A stretch of DNA of 64,000 nt from Planctomycetia bacterium (GTDB lineage Bacteria > Planctomycetota > Brocadiia > Brocadiales > Brocadiaceae): the NCBI GenBank assembly GCA_015075005.1, contig JABTVC010000001.1, positions 1,550,001-1,614,000 on the forward strand, written 5' to 3'. Position 1 is the first letter of the stretch. Each line of letters opens with the position of its first letter. A program made the translations under genes and the position numbers. Shown here piece by piece: positions 17,252-27,249 of this stretch. The notes under the pieces were generated by a model, which was given only the letters and a program-made list of their open reading frames with translations, ran no database searches and was not told where the DNA came from.

Positions 17252-19420
17252 ATGGATAATGTCAGGATAAAAATACTTCTCGCAGATGACGACGAAGATG
17301 ATTATTTTATAACTCGTGAATTACTTTCTGAAATCCTGATCTGGAAATCCGAACTGGATTGGGTGAAAACGTACGATGAGGCACTGAATGCTATTCATAC
17401 CAAACAGTACGACGTATATCTTTTTGACTATCGCTTCGGGTCCGATAAAAATACAGGACTTGATCTCTTGCATGAAGTGATAGCCCGTGATTGCAAGTCC
17501 CCTGTTATCATACTCACCGGTCAGGGCGATTATCGCGTAGATACGGAGGCAATAAGAACAGGGGCATCGGATTATCTGATTAAGGAGCAGATTACCTCTT
17601 ATTTGCTGGAGAAATCTATCCGTCACGCTATTGAGCGGAAGCGCGCAGAAGAAGCGACCACATCAGCAAAAAATTACACAGAATATCTCGTTACCTGCTC
17701 GCTTGATATGATTGTGGCAGCCAACTTGAACCTGGAAATTACAGAATTTAATCCGGCTGCGGAAAAAGTGTTTGGGTATACCAAATCGGAAATATTAGGA
17801 AAATCCATTCATATATTATTTGCCAGCTCTATCGAATCCCAAAAGGTTATTGAAAAAATATTAAAGGGAAAGACCTTTTCTGGAGAAATAAATAAAAAGA
17901 AAAAAGATGGACAAATTTTTTCCTCATTTCTGTCGGCATCTATCCTTCAGGACATCCATAAAAAAGAGATAGGAATAGTGGGTATATTGCGCGATATTAC
18001 TGAGCGTAATCATCTTATAGATCAACTACGATACAATGCATTTCACGACCCGTTAACAAGCCTTCCGAACAGGAATCTTTTCATGGAACGATTAGAACGA
18101 TTGATTGAACATGCAAAACGAAATAAAAACAGTTTATTTTCAGTGCTATTTCTCGATCTGGATCGTTTCAAGACCATAAATGACAGCCTTGGTCACTTGT
18201 CAGGCGATAAATTACTTATATTGATTGCAAAAAAACTGAAAGAGTGCTTGCGAAAGGCAGATACGGTTTCTCGTTTTGGAGGAGATGAGTTTGCAATCCT
18301 TCTTGACGGTGTCGATGACGCTTTTAATGCAAAATTTGTTGCCGAAAGAATCCTGGAAGACCTGAAGAACCCTTTTCTTGTTAATGGCCATAGAATAGTT
18401 ATCTCGGCTAGTATTGGAATTGTTTTAAAAGGTGAATTGTATCATAGCCCTGAGGATATCCTGAGAGATGCTGATACCGTAATGTATCAGGCCAAGACAC
18501 TTGGTAAAGCACGTTATGCAATATTTAACAGGGAAATGCATGACACGGCAATGAATTTTTTACAGTTAGAGAACGACCTCCGGCATGCCATTGAGCGCTC
18601 GGAATTAGAACTTTATTATCAACCAATTGTTTCACTTACAAACACAGAGATTGTTGCTGTAGAAGCACTTGCTCGTTGGCAACATCCACAGCGTGGCTTA
18701 CTTTTACCAGATCAGTTCATCCCGCTGGCAGAAGAAACCAGAGTTATCGACAATATTGGTTATTGGGTAATACAAAATGCATGTACTCAAAATAAGTTGT
18801 GGCATGATATGGGATTTTCAAATATAACTGTCACTGTCAACATATCCGTAATACAGTTTGAGCACAAAGAATTACCGAAACAGATCGGGACAATAATCAA
18901 AAACACCGGTTTACCAGCCGACGCCTTTGAATTGGAAATTACGGAAAGTTCCGTGATGGAGAACAAAGGGGTCATACTCGAAATATTTAAAGAACTAAAT
19001 AAAATGAAAATACATCTCATGATGGATGATTTCGGCATCGGTTTTTCTTCCATAAATAGCCTGAAACATCTTCCGTTCAGTACATTAAAAATTGACCGGT
19101 CTTTAATCCTGGACATTGACACCAATTCAGATGCCACAGCAATTGTCAAATCTATTATAGATATGGCACACTCTCTTAAAATAAAGGTAGTTGCAGAAGG
19201 GGTTGAAACTCAGGGACAATTGGAATTGTTACGTTCATACCGATGTGACTATATACAAGGTTATCTGCTGTATAGTCCTATGAAGGCCGAAGAAATTACA
19301 AACTTATTAAGACAGAAAAATAAGCAGAGATCAGATATTAAAAACAGTATCACGTCTGAGTTTACTCCATTACGGGGAGAAAAGGGGCATACAAGAGGTC
19401 ACGACTTTTGTAATAAGTAA
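17252..19420 (+). CDS. REC-PAS-GGDEF-EAL cyclic-di-GMP signalling protein
   Basis: A 722-residue cytoplasmic regulator. A receiver domain (about 1-130) has LLADDDEDDY and the acceptor Asp in VYLFDYRF. A PAS domain (about 145-265) follows. The GGDEF domain has SRFGGDEFAIL, preceded five residues earlier by an RxxD inhibitory site (RKAD). The EAL domain has AVEALARWQ, EITESSVM, MMDDFGIGFSS, LKIDRSLI and VAEGVET. Both catalytic motifs look intact, so it may make and degrade c-di-GMP. It follows the response regulator by 14 bases. A GEMM-I riboswitch elsewhere in the window could respond to its product. Confidence 0.93.
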   Translation: MDNVRIKILLADDDEDDYFITRELLSEILIWKSELDWVKTYDEALNAIHTKQYDVYLFDYRFGSDKNTGLDLLHEVIARDCKSPVIILTGQGDYRVDTEAIRTGASDYLIKEQITSYLLEKSIRHAIERKRAEEATTSAKNYTEYLVTCSLDMIVAANLNLEITEFNPAAEKVFGYTKSEILGKSIHILFASSIESQKVIEKILKGKTFSGEINKKKKDGQIFSSFLSASILQDIHKKEIGIVGILRDITERNHLIDQLRYNAFHDPLTSLPNRNLFMERLERLIEHAKRNKNSLFSVLFLDLDRFKTINDSLGHLSGDKLLILIAKKLKECLRKADTVSRFGGDEFAILLDGVDDAFNAKFVAERILEDLKNPFLVNGHRIVISASIGIVLKGELYHSPEDILRDADTVMYQAKTLGKARYAIFNREMHDTAMNFLQLENDLRHAIERSELELYYQPIVSLTNTEIVAVEALARWQHPQRGLLLPDQFIPLAEETRVIDNIGYWVIQNACTQNKLWHDMGFSNITVTVNISVIQFEHKELPKQIGTIIKNTGLPADAFELEITESSVMENKGVILEIFKELNKMKIHLMMDDFGIGFSSINSLKHLPFSTLKIDRSLILDIDTNSDATAIVKSIIDMAHSLKIKVVAEGVETQGQLELLRSYRCDYIQGYLLYSPMKAEEITNLLRQKNKQRSDIKNSITSEFTPLRGEKGHTRGHDFCNK

Positions 19421-19477
19421 TAGATTATTCAGAGGGTAATCCTCTCGTAAAAATATTATTGAATGGAGGTGAAAAAT

Positions 19478-20578
19478 ATGAGAACTAAAAATGTGTTGAT
19501 GGTAATGGTGCTTTTGATAATCTTTCATTTCGCTGATCGGGCTTATAGTGCAGATGGAACTACATCGTTACCAAATTCACATCTTATTTCCGATGTTCCT
19601 TATCATGAGCAAATAACAGCCTTTTTCTGCGGTCCCGCAGCCCTTGAGATACTCTACGATTTTTGGGGAGAAGACATTGATCAAAAGGCCATTGCGGATG
19701 TTGCCCGCTCATCTTCTATCGGTACGCATACATGGGATATGGTGCGAGCAGGTTTTTTTAGTCATCATAGCAGCTCCATGGGAAGATTCTTTCCCCGTAA
19801 TGCTCCTAAAGCAGGCTATCCCGAAAGACCCCTGGGTTATGTCTCTTTTGATTATTCATCAGACACCTTTTGGTGGTCAACCCTTAAAGGACTCATTGCT
19901 CAGGACATTCCTGTTATTTTACTTATGAAATTTGCACCGAACGATGATACGGCGCATTACAGGGTAATTGTAGGATATAATGAAGCGGAGGGAGTTGTTT
20001 ACTTTGTAGATCCGTGGGGTCGTGACCTAAATAGAAAGACAAACCTTGATGGGACTATTACATGGAGCATAGCTGACTTTGCAAATGCATGGAATTATAC
20101 CGGATACGTAACCACCCGCCATTATTGGGGAACCGTAATTATGCCCTGGACGGTTACCATTCAAAAATGCGGAGAAACGACCGCAGGTTCTGTACTCAAG
20201 GTAACTGCAGAAATTACTTACCCCTGTCCCCAACCGTTCGATTGTTCAGCCTATTCTGCCTCCAATATCGATGCAGAAATCACCCTCCCACCAAGTATGT
20301 ATTTATTGAGTGGTTCACTCAGGATCGATATTGGTTATCTACAGGCAGGAGAAACTGTTACAGTTACATGGAATGTCAAACTCGATACGGATGGGTCTGA
20401 TTCCATAATTACCGTAAAGGCAACAGGGCTTGTATCTGGCACTGTTCCGGAGGTAGGTAAGAATAGTAAAAAAGATAAAAAGGCGGACAAAGGTAAAGAT
20501 ACAGAGGATAATACGAATTTGTATCATGCCTACACGTATACAGATGAAATCGGTATTGAGGAAAGCATAGAACTATAA
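19478..20578 (+). CDS. Secreted C39-like cysteine peptidase
   Basis: About 366 residues with a signal peptide (VLMVMVLLIIFHFADRAYSA). The papain-like C39 fold is suggested by the catalytic Cys in TAFFCGPAALEILYDFWG, the His in TAHYRVIVGY and the Asp in FVDPWG. The C-terminal third is a beta-rich domain ending in a Lys/Asp-rich linker. The ATG at 19478 is chosen because GGAGGTG, six bases upstream, is its ribosome-binding site; the ATG at 19463 overlaps that site. The substrate is unknown. No ABC exporter is fused or adjacent, so it is unlikely to be a bacteriocin-export peptidase. Confidence 0.78.
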   Translation: MRTKNVLMVMVLLIIFHFADRAYSADGTTSLPNSHLISDVPYHEQITAFFCGPAALEILYDFWGEDIDQKAIADVARSSSIGTHTWDMVRAGFFSHHSSSMGRFFPRNAPKAGYPERPLGYVSFDYSSDTFWWSTLKGLIAQDIPVILLMKFAPNDDTAHYRVIVGYNEAEGVVYFVDPWGRDLNRKTNLDGTITWSIADFANAWNYTGYVTTRHYWGTVIMPWTVTIQKCGETTAGSVLKVTAEITYPCPQPFDCSAYSASNIDAEITLPPSMYLLSGSLRIDIGYLQAGETVTVTWNVKLDTDGSDSIITVKATGLVSGTVPEVGKNSKKDKKADKGKDTEDNTNLYHAYTYTDEIGIEESIEL

Positions 20579-20655
20579 AACGTCGCTCCGTTAGCATCTT
20601 CCTCTTATGTTATAACGAAGGCTTGTATTTATCATGCGGCCCAACAGGATATACG

Positions 20656-21693
20656 CTATGGTACGGATGGTATTCTGTAACCAAATTGAAGATGAAGTAT
20701 CTTTGTTATCATATTCTCCAACAACAGAGTGATATTGGCATTACGATCAAGATACTCAAGTGATGTCTTGATTACATGTATGATGCTGAACAGCGTATCT
20801 TCAGACAACGACTGACTTTTAGATACCAATGCATCCCGCCAACCCGTACAATAAATAGGTAACTCCCCTTCAATCTTGCAAACAAGCAAGTCACGGTAAT
20901 ACAAAAGAAAAGAAAGGATAAGTTCTTTTACATATGTTCGTTTCTCCTCTAATACATCCAAATCCTGGATATGCCATTCGTCGAATAACTCCTTTGAAAA
21001 AGTTAAATTATCATGCACTTCTAATTTCAAGATCCGGTTAATAAGCCAGTCTTTCTTTTCGAGAGCATGAGTACCGGAAAGTAACACAGCCCTCTCCATA
21101 CTACCGCTGGATATGAATGCCAATCGTTCCGCTTGTTTATCATCCAGGTGAAAACGGTTTACGAGGATGCCTTTTACCGCCGGCATCGATAAAGGGGAAA
21201 ACCTCACTATCTGACACCTGGACCGAACCGTTTCTCTAACCAATTCTAAAGAGGTTACGATCAATATAATAATAGCATACGAAGGGGGTTCTTCTAAGGT
21301 TTTCAATAAACAGTTAGAGGCCTCTTCGTTCATCTTATCTGCTGCATGGATAATTATCATTTTGTACTTCGATTCCAAAGGTTTCACATTCAGGACATCC
21401 TGGAGGTATTTTAATTGCTCTATTTTAATTACCCGACTATTTTTTTCAGGAACTATCAAAAATAGATCAGAAAAATTGTCATTGGCAATTCTCTGACAGG
21501 GACCACAGGTATCACAAGCATCAACACCCGGATGTTGGCAAAAAATTGCCTTTGCCAGTTCTTTAGAAAATAATGTTTTGCCTATACCATCTTGACCAGC
21601 AAAAATATAAGCGTGTGCCAGATGGTCACGTATAATAGCATTTTGAAATAATTTTACAACACGGTCCTGGCAAGAAATGATTTTAAAAGACAT
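20656..21693 (-). CDS. holB: DNA polymerase III delta-prime subunit
   Basis: A 345-residue AAA+ clamp-loader subunit. It has HAYIFAGQDGIGKTLFSKEL (Walker A), the zinc-binding cysteines in DACDTCGPCQR, MNEEASNCLLKTLEEPP and VRSRCQIVRFSPLS (sensor/arginine region). It works with DnaX and HolA to load the sliding clamp. It is convergent with the C39-like gene. About 180 bases separate it from the lipoyl-domain gene upstream, so a shared transcript is possible. Confidence 0.9.
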   Translation of the reverse strand: MSFKIISCQDRVVKLFQNAIIRDHLAHAYIFAGQDGIGKTLFSKELAKAIFCQHPGVDACDTCGPCQRIANDNFSDLFLIVPEKNSRVIKIEQLKYLQDVLNVKPLESKYKMIIIHAADKMNEEASNCLLKTLEEPPSYAIIILIVTSLELVRETVRSRCQIVRFSPLSMPAVKGILVNRFHLDDKQAERLAFISSGSMERAVLLSGTHALEKKDWLINRILKLEVHDNLTFSKELFDEWHIQDLDVLEEKRTYVKELILSFLLYYRDLLVCKIEGELPIYCTGWRDALVSKSQSLSEDTLFSIIHVIKTSLEYLDRNANITLLLENMITKILHLQFGYRIPSVP

Positions 21694-21872
21694 GAATTAT
21701 ATCATTTTAAGTCAATCGTTACTATTGGATTGCTCAGTAAATTTCCGGAAAAAGCTTTTTACCTCCCCCATCTAACTCTGCGGAGATGGATGGAGGGAGA
21801 TAATGAGTTACACTTATTGCATACTATGGGTAAATATAATTTTAAGAAAGGTTCGCCTGTACATTTGAAACG

Positions 21873-22184
21873 CTAATCTTCTTCCTCTTCTTCCTCCTCC
21901 TCCTCTTCCTCCTCTTCCTCCTCTTCCTCCTCTTCCTCCTCTTCCTCGGTTTCAAGTATTGCCATAATATCACCTACTTTTACCACGTCACCTTCTTGCG
22001 CAATGATTTCCAGTAATCTTCCAGATACCGGGGCAGTGACATTAAAAGTTGTTTTCTCCGTGATCATCTCTACAAGATCCTCACCTTCTTCAACCTCCTC
22101 ATCCTCTTCAGCATACCAAAAGGAAACCGTCGCTTCGTCTCCGTTGTTTGCTTCCACATCAGGTAATTCAACCTCCACTCTCAT
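21873..22184 (-). CDS. Stand-alone lipoyl/biotinyl-domain protein with polyglutamate tail
   Basis: A 103-residue protein. Residues 1-79 form one lipoyl-type hammerhead domain: VEVELPDVEANNGDEATV, then VEMITEKTTFNVTAPVSG with the candidate modified Lys44, then AQEGDVVKVGDIMAILET. This is like the N-terminal lipoyl domain of 2-oxoacid dehydrogenase E2 subunits. The rest is 23 consecutive Glu and a final Asp. No E1, E2, E3, lipoate ligase or carboxylase gene is adjacent, so the partner is unknown. AGGAGG lies just before the ATG. Confidence 0.8.
   Translation of the reverse strand: MRVEVELPDVEANNGDEATVSFWYAEEDEEVEEGEDLVEMITEKTTFNVTAPVSGRLLEIIAQEGDVVKVGDIMAILETEEEEEEEEEEEEEEEEEEEEEEED
21879..21947 (-). 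repeat. Short tandem repeat coding for 23 Glu codons
   Basis: A pure GAA/GAG tract, seen on the plus strand as a C/T tract with a 9-base unit CTCTTCCTC repeated about five times. Such a tract can change length by slippage in steps of three or nine bases without breaking the frame. Confidence 0.85.
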
Positions 22185-22188
22185 ATAG

Positions 22189-23097
22189 CTCCTCCTTAAA
22201 TTATCAAAGCAATAACCCAGGTAAAAAATATACCCTTGTAAACATACTTTTAGTAGATTTAAAGGAAAGCATTATACTGAGCGATATTTTTCTTGTCAAG
22301 CATCTAAGGAATAAATAAAACGACCAAAAAACTTTTATGATTTATAATTCCTTAACCCTTTCAACAATATAGATATAAAATCGCTTGACTTGGATAAAAA
22401 GATTGTTTAAAATCGCTACTTTGGTAAGATAATGAAAATTTTAGATTGTGTATTTAGATTGTGTATTATGTTATACAAAATGACCGCTAAACTTTTGTAA
22501 TGTAGCTTGTCAGTATTGCAATTTTAGCGTAGTCTGGAAGCTAATAAAAGTTCGAAATATCTGATCCGGGAGATGTCGCTGATAGTTTCGAATCTTCAAA
22601 GAGAAAGACAGGGAGAAATGAATAAAAACGGCCTATCAAAACGTTACAGAATGCGTATGTTTTCATAAACAGGCGATTATTTTTCTGGATGTCCGATAAA
22701 CTGTTTGCGTCTGGTGATTATCACTTAACGATAGCATTTGTGGTTCTTGAAGAAAAATATCTAATAAGTACGATTTTGCCAATCTTAGAAAAGCACAGTA
22801 ATATAGATGAAAATATCTCTCTTAATACATGCAGCGTTTTGCATAAGTACTTTATTTATAAGTGCTGACGACCTATTCCAAGATTGAAAACTTATTTTAT
22901 AAGAAGTATTTTTCTAAAAGAGTCTTTATTCATTTCCCATGCTGTTTCTGCTCAAACCGACATTTCACTAACGCAGTATTTCTTCCAGAAGTCTCATTTT
23001 TTTCGACCTTCGTTTCTCACTTTTATCTCTTAATTAAACGCAAAATTGTCTTTTTGTTTTTGGAGGATGAGCCTGAAAAAACGGCTTATACGATAGA
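22189..23097. other. Large intergenic region before rny
   Basis: About 900 AT-rich bases without a gene I can support. A 13-base direct repeat (TTTAGATTGTGTA, twice in tandem near 22440-22465) is present. A 59-codon open frame at 22689-22868 (start MSDKLFASGDYHLTIAF) has no clear ribosome-binding site. A longer frame at 22862-23212 overlaps rny and is rejected. No known structured RNA was recognised. Confidence 0.35.
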
Positions 23098-24654
23098 ATG
23101 CAGCTATTTCAAACACTGGCATACCTCCTTCTTCCGGCAGGTATCGCTATTGGTTACTTTATTTGTATTCTTGTATACAGGAAGAAGCAAGCGGCCAGCG
23201 AAAAGAAGATAAAACATCTCATTGAAGAATCACGCCAAGATGCGGAAAGAATTAAAAAAGAAGCAGAATTAGCAACAAAAACCGAATTGTACCAACGGAG
23301 AGAGGCTTTTGAAAAAGAAACGCAAGAAACCAAGATGGAATTGAGGTTACAAGAAAAGAGGTTAAGTAAAAGAGAAGATAACCTTGAACGAAAGATGGAA
23401 TTACTCACAAAAAAAGAAAGGTATATAGATACGCTTTCTGCCAATTTTGCCCTGAAAGAAAAGAAATTAGACGAGAAAAGGCTGGAACTCGAAAAAACCA
23501 TAGAAGAAGAGAATAAGACACTCCTGAAAATCTCCAATTTATCCAGAGAAGATGCCGAAAGACTTTTACTCAGTAGATTAGAAAAAGAACTCGACATTAA
23601 ATGTGCCGAATTGATTTCGAAAAAAACAGCGGAAGCAAAGGAAAACGCAGAACAGACTGCTATATCATTGATAAGTGCTTCAATTCAGCGATGCGCAGCA
23701 ACGCATACGGCTGAAAATATTGTAAGCTCAATTGAACTCCCCAATAATGAAATGAAAGGCCGTATCATAGGGCGTGAAGGAAGGAATATTCGTGCCTTTG
23801 AGAAGGCAACGGGAATTGACGTTATTGTGGATGATACCCCCGGTGTAATTGTTCTTTCTGGGTTTGACAGCGTTCGTCGTGAAATAGCAAGGCAATCAAT
23901 GGAAAAATTGATCCTTGATGGAAGAATTCATCCCGCGCACATTGAAGAAATTGTTAAAAAGACAGAAACGGAAATTGAACAAGTTATCCAGGAAACGGGG
24001 AAACAAACTTGCTTTGAATTAGGGGTTCACAATATTCACCCGGAACTGATAAAACTTATTGGCAGGCTCAAATATAGAACGAGTTATGGGCAAAATCAAC
24101 TGCAGCATTCTATCGAAGTCAGTAATCTTATGGGCATCATTGCAGGTGAATTAAAACTGGATGTTCCCCTGGCGAAAAGATGCGGTCTTTTGCACGACAT
24201 TGGCAAGGCTATTGGTCCAGAAATGGAAGGTACACATGCCGTCGCCGGCGCGGATCTTGCGAAACGTTATGACGAAAGACCTGAAGTGGTTAATGCTATT
24301 GGTGGCCATCATGAAGAAACACCTGTAGAGTCTGTATACACCGTTCTGGTGAGTGCAACCGATGCTATTTCTGCCGGAAGACCTGGTGCAAGGAGAGAAA
24401 CGTTAGAGAAGTACATTAAACGACTGGAGAGACTTGAAAGTATTGCAACTTCTTTCAGTGGAGTCGAAAGCGCTTACGCCATTCAGGCAGGGAGGGAAGT
24501 CCGCGTAATGGTGTGTCCCGATAAGACCAATGATAAGGCAGCCTCCAAGATGTGTTACGATATTGCCAGAGAAATTGAAGGACAGCTGGAATATCCGGGG
24601 GAGGTTGTCGTTACTGTAATTCGGGAAACACGTTTTGTTGAGCATGCAAAGTAG
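23098..24654 (+). CDS. rny: Ribonuclease Y
   Basis: A 518-residue RNase Y. An N-terminal membrane helix (LLLPAGIAIGYFICILVYRK) anchors it and a long charged coiled coil follows to about residue 200. The KH domain has MKGRIIGREGRNIRAFEKA and the HD domain has GLLHDIGKAI and GGHHEETP. It starts endonucleolytic mRNA decay at the inner membrane. The ATG at 23098 places the membrane helix correctly. mnmG starts three bases after its stop, so the two are probably co-transcribed. Confidence 0.95.
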   Translation: MQLFQTLAYLLLPAGIAIGYFICILVYRKKQAASEKKIKHLIEESRQDAERIKKEAELATKTELYQRREAFEKETQETKMELRLQEKRLSKREDNLERKMELLTKKERYIDTLSANFALKEKKLDEKRLELEKTIEEENKTLLKISNLSREDAERLLLSRLEKELDIKCAELISKKTAEAKENAEQTAISLISASIQRCAATHTAENIVSSIELPNNEMKGRIIGREGRNIRAFEKATGIDVIVDDTPGVIVLSGFDSVRREIARQSMEKLILDGRIHPAHIEEIVKKTETEIEQVIQETGKQTCFELGVHNIHPELIKLIGRLKYRTSYGQNQLQHSIEVSNLMGIIAGELKLDVPLAKRCGLLHDIGKAIGPEMEGTHAVAGADLAKRYDERPEVVNAIGGHHEETPVESVYTVLVSATDAISAGRPGARRETLEKYIKRLERLESIATSFSGVESAYAIQAGREVRVMVCPDKTNDKAASKMCYDIAREIEGQLEYPGEVVVTVIRETRFVEHAK

Positions 24655-24657
24655 TAT

Positions 24658-26490
24658 ATGCACACCGAGTTTGATGTAATTGTGGTCGGAGCCGGCCATG
24701 CAGGATGCGAAGCGGCACTCGCATCCGCACGTATGGGTATGAGTACGGCGTTGCTCACAATAAATCTGGACACGATTGCTCAGATGTCATGCAATCCCGC
24801 GATTGGCGGCCTCGCAAAAGGTCAGTTGGTTCGGGAGATCGATGCCCTTGGCGGTGAAATGGCCAGGGTAATTGACGAAACGGGTATCCAATTCCGCATG
24901 CTCAATACCAAAAAAGGGCCCGCAGTCCATTCTCCCCGTGCCCAAGCCGATAAAAAATCCTATCAGCTGTCCATGAAAAAAAGAGTGGAAAGCCAGAGTA
25001 ATCTTTTTTTGAGACAGGAAGTCGTCGACGATCTCATTATTGACAAGAAAACAATAGCTGGGATCATTGGTCAAAGTGGCTTAAAATATAAAGCAAGGGC
25101 TGTCATCCTTACCACAGGAACGTTTTTAAAAGGTCTGATTCACATCGGTGAGTTTACAACCTCTGGCGGCAGGATTGGGGAGCTATCATCTGAAAAATTG
25201 TCTGATTCTTTACGAATGAGCGGGTTTGAGGTTGGGCGCCTCAAGACTGGCACTCCTCCCAGACTTAATGGCCGTACCATTAATTATAAGGTACTCACAC
25301 CACAGTACGGAGATGAAAATCCCAAACCGTTCTCAGTCTCAACAGAAACGCTTACCTGTTCGCAAGTTCCTTGCTATGTTACGGATACAAATCCCAAGAC
25401 ACACAAAATTATTATGGCAAACTTGTCCCGTGCACCACTCTATACGGGACAGATTAAGTCTGTTGGACCCAGATACTGCCCATCCATTGAGGACAAGGTT
25501 GTACGCTTCGCTGGAAAAGATCAACATCAGGTATTTCTGGAACCCGAAGGATTAAATACCCTTGAGGTTTATTGCAATGGGATTTCGACCAGTATGCCCC
25601 ATGACGTTCAGGAAGCGATCGTTCATTCTATTGCCGGCCGGGAATCAGCAGAAATTGTTCGATACGGTTATGCCATCGAATATGATTTTGTACCGCCGAC
25701 GCAACTCCAGCCATCACTGGAAACCAAACTCATAGAAAATCTTTTTCATGCCGGACAAATTAATGGGACATCTGGTTACGAAGAAGCCGCCGCTCAGGGC
25801 ATTATGGCGGGCACGAATGCGGCGCTTAAGATACAGGGGGAAAAACCTTTTATCCTGGGCAGATCTGAGGCATATATCGGTGTCCTGATTGACGACCTTG
25901 TTACAAAAGGAACGCAAGAACCATATCGTATGTTTACATCCCGTGCGGAGTACCGGCTCATCCTAAGGCACGACAATGCCGACAGAAGGTTAATGAAATA
26001 CGGATACCGTTACGGACTCATTTCAGAACGGCAGTGGTGTAAATTACGTGAAAAAGAAGCGGCCATTGCGGAGACTTTGGCGTATATGGGCAAAAAAATG
26101 GCAGGGCCGGATTCTCTGTCTAAAATATTGAGTCGTCCCGACAGAACTTTTGATCATGTGCTAGCTATGGACACCGGACTAAGCCAAAGACATCTATCAA
26201 AAGAAGTAAAAGAACAAGCCGAAATTGAGATAAAATATAAGGGGTACATCGAACGTCAGCAAATCCAGATAGAAAAGTTCAAAAAGATGGAAGATTATAA
26301 AATTCCGCCCTGGGTTGACTACCAGAATATTTCGGAACTCAGAAAAGAAGCGCGTCAAAAGCTTTTCCAAATCCGTCCTGTTTCCCTTGCGCAGGCATCT
26401 CGTATTTCAGGAGTCTCTCCCGCAGATATTTCCATTCTCATGATCTATCTTACAGGAAAAATAAAAAAAATAGGCATACTCTCCGAGTAA
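24658..26490 (+). CDS. mnmG: tRNA uridine 5-carboxymethylaminomethyl modification enzyme MnmG
   Basis: A 610-residue FAD protein. The Rossmann motif is VIVVGAGHAGCEAALASARM, with IGGLAKGQLVREIDALGGEM, TGTFLKGLIHIG, LKTGTPPRL, DNADRRL and the C-terminal helical part VSPADISILMIYL. With MnmE it modifies U34 of several tRNAs. It follows rny directly. The sequence is complete. Confidence 0.96.
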   Translation: MHTEFDVIVVGAGHAGCEAALASARMGMSTALLTINLDTIAQMSCNPAIGGLAKGQLVREIDALGGEMARVIDETGIQFRMLNTKKGPAVHSPRAQADKKSYQLSMKKRVESQSNLFLRQEVVDDLIIDKKTIAGIIGQSGLKYKARAVILTTGTFLKGLIHIGEFTTSGGRIGELSSEKLSDSLRMSGFEVGRLKTGTPPRLNGRTINYKVLTPQYGDENPKPFSVSTETLTCSQVPCYVTDTNPKTHKIIMANLSRAPLYTGQIKSVGPRYCPSIEDKVVRFAGKDQHQVFLEPEGLNTLEVYCNGISTSMPHDVQEAIVHSIAGRESAEIVRYGYAIEYDFVPPTQLQPSLETKLIENLFHAGQINGTSGYEEAAAQGIMAGTNAALKIQGEKPFILGRSEAYIGVLIDDLVTKGTQEPYRMFTSRAEYRLILRHDNADRRLMKYGYRYGLISERQWCKLREKEAAIAETLAYMGKKMAGPDSLSKILSRPDRTFDHVLAMDTGLSQRHLSKEVKEQAEIEIKYKGYIERQQIQIEKFKKMEDYKIPPWVDYQNISELRKEARQKLFQIRPVSLAQASRISGVSPADISILMIYLTGKIKKIGILSE

Positions 26491-26521
26491 TACGATGTAA
26501 TACTATTTCTCTTTTATCCAA

Positions 26522-27249
26522 TCATCCTCTCATCTCCCCCCAGAGATAGGATAAAAAATTCCAACAAATGGATCTAAAACAATAGGTATTCACGAAATCC
26601 AAATAATGAGTAATAAATCCCCAGAGGATCGTATCTACGGTGATCCACATGAAAATGTTCACAAGCCGAATCTTATTATTGTGAAGTCCAAAGCACTCCT
26701 GCTCCGTTTGATGAAACATAATTCCTGATTTTTTGCCGGACTGTTTGAGCAGTATTTGGATCAAGTGCGGCAGTGGGTTCGTCAAGGAGAAGAAGTTGCG
26801 GAGAGTTGATCAGTGCCTTTGCAAGGTTGAGACGCGTCTGTTCGCCTGAAGAAAGAAAACCTGATTTTGTATGGGCAAGGTATTTTAAACGAAGATCTTC
26901 AAGGAGGAAATTAATCCTGTGCTTAAGCCCTTTTACTCCATACAGAAGCCCAAAAATATAAAGATTTTGCCAGACGGTAAGATTCCCAGGTAATTGGGCA
27001 TATCCAGCGGAAAAGCCAACTTGCTTCATAATACTTTTTCTCTGATGTTTTAGATCTTTTCCCAAAACAGAGATAACTCCGGAATCAGATTCAAGTACAC
27101 CGAGAATTATTATGAATGGTAGTTGTTTTGCCAGCTCCATTCGGTCCAAGAAGACCAACAATCTCACCTTTCTTTACAGAAAACGAGAGGCCAGAAATGC
27201 CCTCCATCTGGCCAAACTTTTTTACGAGATTCTCTACTTTAAGAATCAA
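26522..27249 (-). pseudogene. Decayed ABC transporter (ATPase plus permease fragments)
   Basis: Starting at TTG 27249 (after GGAGG) the minus strand encodes LKVENLVKKFGQMEGISGL and LLGPNGAGKTTTI (Walker A). A frameshift near 27110 moves into a frame with LGVLESDSGVISVLGKDL, KSGFLSSGEQTRLNLAKAL (signature) and LLLLDEPTAALDP (Walker B). After VLWTS the ATPase stops abruptly. The next stretch, in another frame, reads KIRLVNIFMWITVDTILWGF, the start of an ABC-2 type permease, and then VLDPFVGIFYPISGG, a later permease piece. At least one frameshift and two deletions are needed, so this is a true pseudogene. Confidence 0.82.
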
